NCBI GenBank assembly: GCA_965221795.1
Contig: OZ244914.1
Coordinates: 2,852,001-2,916,000 of the forward strand
Source: VYFG01 sp965221795
GTDB lineage: Bacteria > Pseudomonadota > Gammaproteobacteria > Arenicellales > Poriferihabitantaceae
DNA length: 64,000 nucleotides
Direction: 5' to 3'
Shown here piece by piece: positions 61,491 to 64,000 of this stretch (positions within the stretch are counted from its first letter, which is position 1; every line of letters begins with the position of its first letter). Both the position numbers and the translations under genes were made by a program. The notes beneath the pieces are model-generated. The model worked only from the letters and a program-made list of their open reading frames with translations. It made no database searches and was not told the origin of the DNA.

Positions 61491-61522
61491 GATTCTTGAC
61501 AGCGCCGCCGAGATTCTTGACA
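61491..61522. promoter_or_regulatory. Direct repeat, candidate AraC-type operator of the BMC operon
   Basis: GATTCTTGACA occurs at 61491-61501 and again at 61512-61522, a perfect 11-bp direct repeat with start-to-start spacing of 21 bp (two helical turns), the geometry of AraC half-sites. CATTCGA also repeats at 61521 and 61532. The site lies in the 200-base divergent region between potD-like and the AraC-family gene. Confidence 0.65.
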
Positions 61523-61603
61523 TTCGAAAGGCATTCGATAATCATTGAATACTTGGGGACCCGATGAAGACATCAAGATGAAACAAGCCCCGGTGAAGTC
61601 GAT

Positions 61604-62668
61604 ATGGCAACATCAAACCCCATCGATGAACTTGGCGCACCGTCTACGGTGTTGGCGGCTGCAGCCCATGGCATCTATGATGTGATTGCCCGCAATGGCG
61701 GCGATGCCGATTCCATTCTGGGCAATGCTGGTTTGCGTCCGGACGATTTGTGCAATCCGCTGAAGGAAATCAACCTCAGGCAGTATTGCGATCTGTTTGA
61801 AATCGCCGCGGCACAAACCCGCAACCTCCATCTCGGCTTGCACTTCGGAAAGAACTTCCGTCCGCAGCATCTGGGTATGATTGGTTATGCCGCGATCTCC
61901 TCGCCGACATTAGGGGCCGGGCTGAGAAGCATGGAGGCGCTCTTTCCGGCCCATCAGGGATTATCCAGCTTCGGGTTGCTGGAGGAAGATGGATGCCTGT
62001 GGTTGTTTTATCATGTGCTGGACCCGCGCGTGGTAGACCGACGACAGGATGCGGAACTGTCGCTGGGCATGTTCTTGAACATCTTCCGTAAGGCACTGGG
62101 TCCGGACTGGTGTCCACTCGAAGTGCGCTTTCAGCATGAGTGTCAGGGCGGTTCGGATCCGTATGAGTACGCATTCGGATGCCCAGTGTTGTTTGGACGC
62201 CGGACCAATGCGATTGGATTTCGTCGCGTGGAACTCGAGTCCCTGATGCCGACTTGTGATCCCTATTTGCTTTCGATCGTGAGTGCCTATTTGCAATCGC
62301 GAATGCGCGGTTCGCAGAATGTCGAAGACTTTGCTGAGATGATTCGAGATCAGGTCAAGATGCAACTCGGTGCGGCAGTTCCGGATATGGAAAGGATCTC
62401 GGCGATTATCGGGCTCAGCAGTCATAAGATGCAGAAGCAACTGAAAGACCGTGGTCTGACGTTCAAAGAGGTTGTGCGGGCAGCCCGTGAAGAATTGGCG
62501 CTACACTATCTTGCGGACATGGATATGCCACTTACGGAAATTGCCTTCAGTCTTGGGTATTCTGAACTGTCGGCCTTTTCACGGGCCTTTCGGAACTGGA
62601 GCGGAATCAGCCCCCAAAAATATCGAACGACATTGAAGGTCAAGGCTGCTATTTCAAGACGCTCCTGA
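61604..62668 (+). CDS. AraC-family transcriptional regulator
   Basis: A 354-residue regulator of the OruR/QhpR group: N-terminal effector domain (residues 1-190, with LHLGLHFGKNFRPQHLGMIG) and a C-terminal double HTH (ISAIIGLSSHKMQKQLKDRG, PLTEIAFSLGYSELSAFSRA, FRNWSGISPQKYR). Relatives control amine and amino-acid catabolic genes. It is divergent from the BMC operon, with a 21-bp-spaced direct repeat between them, so it very likely activates the operon when the substrate is present. Confidence 0.88.
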   Translation: MATSNPIDELGAPSTVLAAAAHGIYDVIARNGGDADSILGNAGLRPDDLCNPLKEINLRQYCDLFEIAAAQTRNLHLGLHFGKNFRPQHLGMIGYAAISSPTLGAGLRSMEALFPAHQGLSSFGLLEEDGCLWLFYHVLDPRVVDRRQDAELSLGMFLNIFRKALGPDWCPLEVRFQHECQGGSDPYEYAFGCPVLFGRRTNAIGFRRVELESLMPTCDPYLLSIVSAYLQSRMRGSQNVEDFAEMIRDQVKMQLGAAVPDMERISAIIGLSSHKMQKQLKDRGLTFKEVVRAAREELALHYLADMDMPLTEIAFSLGYSELSAFSRAFRNWSGISPQKYRTTLKVKAAISRRS

Positions 62669-62835
62669 TTCCACCTGTCGGTCAGGGCATGCTGGAGTGA
62701 GGAGGTCGTCGGTCAAATTGGGTATATAATTGCCGAATGGAGATCTTCGAGACCTTGATTTGTGCTGGTGGGCGGGTCATATATTCGCAACCGCAGGATG
62801 CCTTATAAACATTCGATGGGTGCGATCTGTAAACC

Positions 62836-64000
62836 ATGTTTGAACAACTCAGTGAAAAACTTCGTGTAACCTTCCGTGACCTGCGTGGAAAAGGTCGTTT
62901 GAGCGAAGACAACATTGCAGAGGCGATGCGTGAAGTCCGCATTGCCCTGCTGGAAGCCGATGTGGCTCTCCCTGTGACCCGGGATTTTGTCAATCGGGTG
63001 CGTGAACGGGCGGTGGGACGGGAAGTGATGGGCAGCCTGTCCCCGGGGCAAGCCGTGATCAAAGTCGTTCAGGATGAACTGGTTTCCTTGATGGGGAATG
63101 CCAATGATGCCCTGAATCTGAGTGTCCGTCCGCCGGCGGTCATTCTGGTCGCGGGCTTGCAAGGGTCAGGAAAGACCACAACAGTCGGCAAGTTGGCCAA
63201 GTATCTGATGGATCGGGAGAAGAAATCAGTCATGGTAGTTAGTGCCGACATCTACCGTCCAGCAGCGATTCGGCAACTGGAAACCGTTGCCAGCCAGGTA
63301 GGGGCAGCATTTCATCCCAGCCAGGCTTCCGAATCGGCGGTGGATATTTCCCGGAGAGCATTTGAGCAGGCCCGGCGATCGGGTTCCGATGTATTGATCG
63401 TCGACACGGCAGGTCGATTGCATGTGGATGATGATCTGATGCAGGAAGTGCAGGGAATCCATGCCAATGTAGGGCCGGTTGAGACCCTGTTCGTGGTGGA
63501 TGCGATGACCGGTCAGGATGCGGTGCAGAGTGCGGCGGCTTTTGACCAAGCACTGCCTCTAACTGGAGTGATCCTGACCAAGACCGATGGGGATGCACGC
63601 GGTGGAGCAGCGTTGTCCATCCGTGCGGTGACCGGAAAGCCGATCAAGTTTCTGGGAGTCGGTGAGGCAATGGATGCACTGGAAGCATTTCACCCTGACC
63701 GGGTTGCCTCGCGAATCCTCGGGATGGGCGATGTGCTGAGCCTTGTGGAAGAGGTCGAGCGGAAGGTCGACCGGCAGAAGGCGGAAAGGCTGGCGAAGAA
63801 AATGGTCAAGGGCAAAGAGTTTGATCTGGAAGATATGCGTGAACAGTTGCTTCAGGTTCAGGGGATGGGAGGGCTCCATGCCATGATGGATAAATTCCCG
63901 GGCATGGAGCAAATGCGGAATCGAATGCTATTACCTGACAATTCCTCCCAGATGATCGCGATTATCAATTCCATGACCCCACATGAACGCCGTTTCCCGG
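62836..64000 (+). CDS. ffh: Signal recognition particle protein Ffh, 3' end outside the window
   Basis: About 388 residues are present, starting MFEQLSEKLRVTFRDLRGKG. GTPase motifs AGLQGSGKTTTVGKLAKYL (G1), DTAGRLHVDDDLM (G3), TKTDGDARGGAALSI (G4) and the start of the M domain (FDLEDMREQLLQVQGMGGLH) are seen; the gene runs off the window. It binds 4.5S RNA and signal sequences for membrane targeting. Its usual divergent neighbour ypjD is at 48.7 kb, across the BMC operon. Promoter not assigned; TATAAT occurs near 62723. Confidence 0.97.
   Translation, partial: MFEQLSEKLRVTFRDLRGKGRLSEDNIAEAMREVRIALLEADVALPVTRDFVNRVRERAVGREVMGSLSPGQAVIKVVQDELVSLMGNANDALNLSVRPPAVILVAGLQGSGKTTTVGKLAKYLMDREKKSVMVVSADIYRPAAIRQLETVASQVGAAFHPSQASESAVDISRRAFEQARRSGSDVLIVDTAGRLHVDDDLMQEVQGIHANVGPVETLFVVDAMTGQDAVQSAAAFDQALPLTGVILTKTDGDARGGAALSIRAVTGKPIKFLGVGEAMDALEAFHPDRVASRILGMGDVLSLVEEVERKVDRQKAERLAKKMVKGKEFDLEDMREQLLQVQGMGGLHAMMDKFPGMEQMRNRMLLPDNSSQMIAIINSMTPHERRFP

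Overview
The window looks like a chromosomal segment of a gammaproteobacterium with a sulfur- and organosulfur-oriented metabolism. Grounds: grpE-dnaK-dnaJ, a dinG/yoaA-type helicase overlapping tsaB, erpA, and a ypjD homologue and ffh that are normally neighbours in Gammaproteobacteria. No rRNA, tRNA or CRISPR array was seen. The genus cannot be named from the sequence.

Layout. (1) 1-7 kb: a thiocyanate hydrolase operon (end of the alpha-type subunit, gamma subunit with CTLCSC claw, P15K-like cobalt activator), a NitT/TauT-type ABC importer, and sulfur-handling genes (DsrE-like, TusA-like, SQR-like flavoprotein, DUF1641). Together they suggest uptake of thiocyanate or a relative, hydrolysis to carbonyl sulfide plus ammonia, and oxidation of the released sulfide. 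(2) 7-13.6 kb: GST, PhzF-like protein, methyltransferase, and an iron-chelate/cobalamin-type ABC importer. (3) 13.7-20.8 kb: DoeB-like deacetylase, a secreted HNH/Excalibur nuclease, AruH-like aminotransferase and a dimethylglycine/sarcosine-dehydrogenase-like protein. (4) 20.8-28.2 kb: a scrapyard of mobile DNA: a frameshifted IS30-type element, a frameshifted IS5/IS427-type element, an ardA tail, an intact hipBA module with its operators, a second IS30 fragment, and a decayed element fusing DUF4338 (DruA-like) to an ISAs1-type transposase inside 12-bp terminal inverted repeats. (5) 28.3-39.6 kb: a GPP34 protein, then a catabolic cluster (acyl-CoA dehydrogenase, Zn-alcohol dehydrogenase, SDR, HisD-like dehydrogenase, TRAP transporter, GMC oxidoreductase, IclR regulator) resembling dihydroxypropanesulfonate (hps) loci. 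(6) 39.7-49.5 kb: housekeeping genes: erpA, grpE-dnaK-dnaJ behind a sigma-32-like promoter, dinG-like, tsaB, a coiled-coil DUF1640-like protein, ypjD.

(7) 49.8-62.7 kb, the most interesting part: a compact minus-strand bacterial microcompartment (BMC) operon inserted between ypjD and ffh. Read in its own direction it encodes a polyamine-type ABC importer, an SDR, an APH-type kinase, a class III aminotransferase-fold enzyme, an acylating aldehyde dehydrogenase with a C-terminal encapsulation-like helix, BMC-T, an accessory protein with a similar helix, BMC-P, BMC-H, a second BMC-T and an isochorismatase-like hydrolase. A divergent AraC-family regulator sits next to a perfect 11-bp direct repeat spaced 21 bp. 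The enzyme set parallels the aminoacetone/1-amino-2-propanol (RMM/AAU) microcompartment of mycobacteria, but with a different importer, an added hydrolase and a different regulator. The window ends inside ffh.
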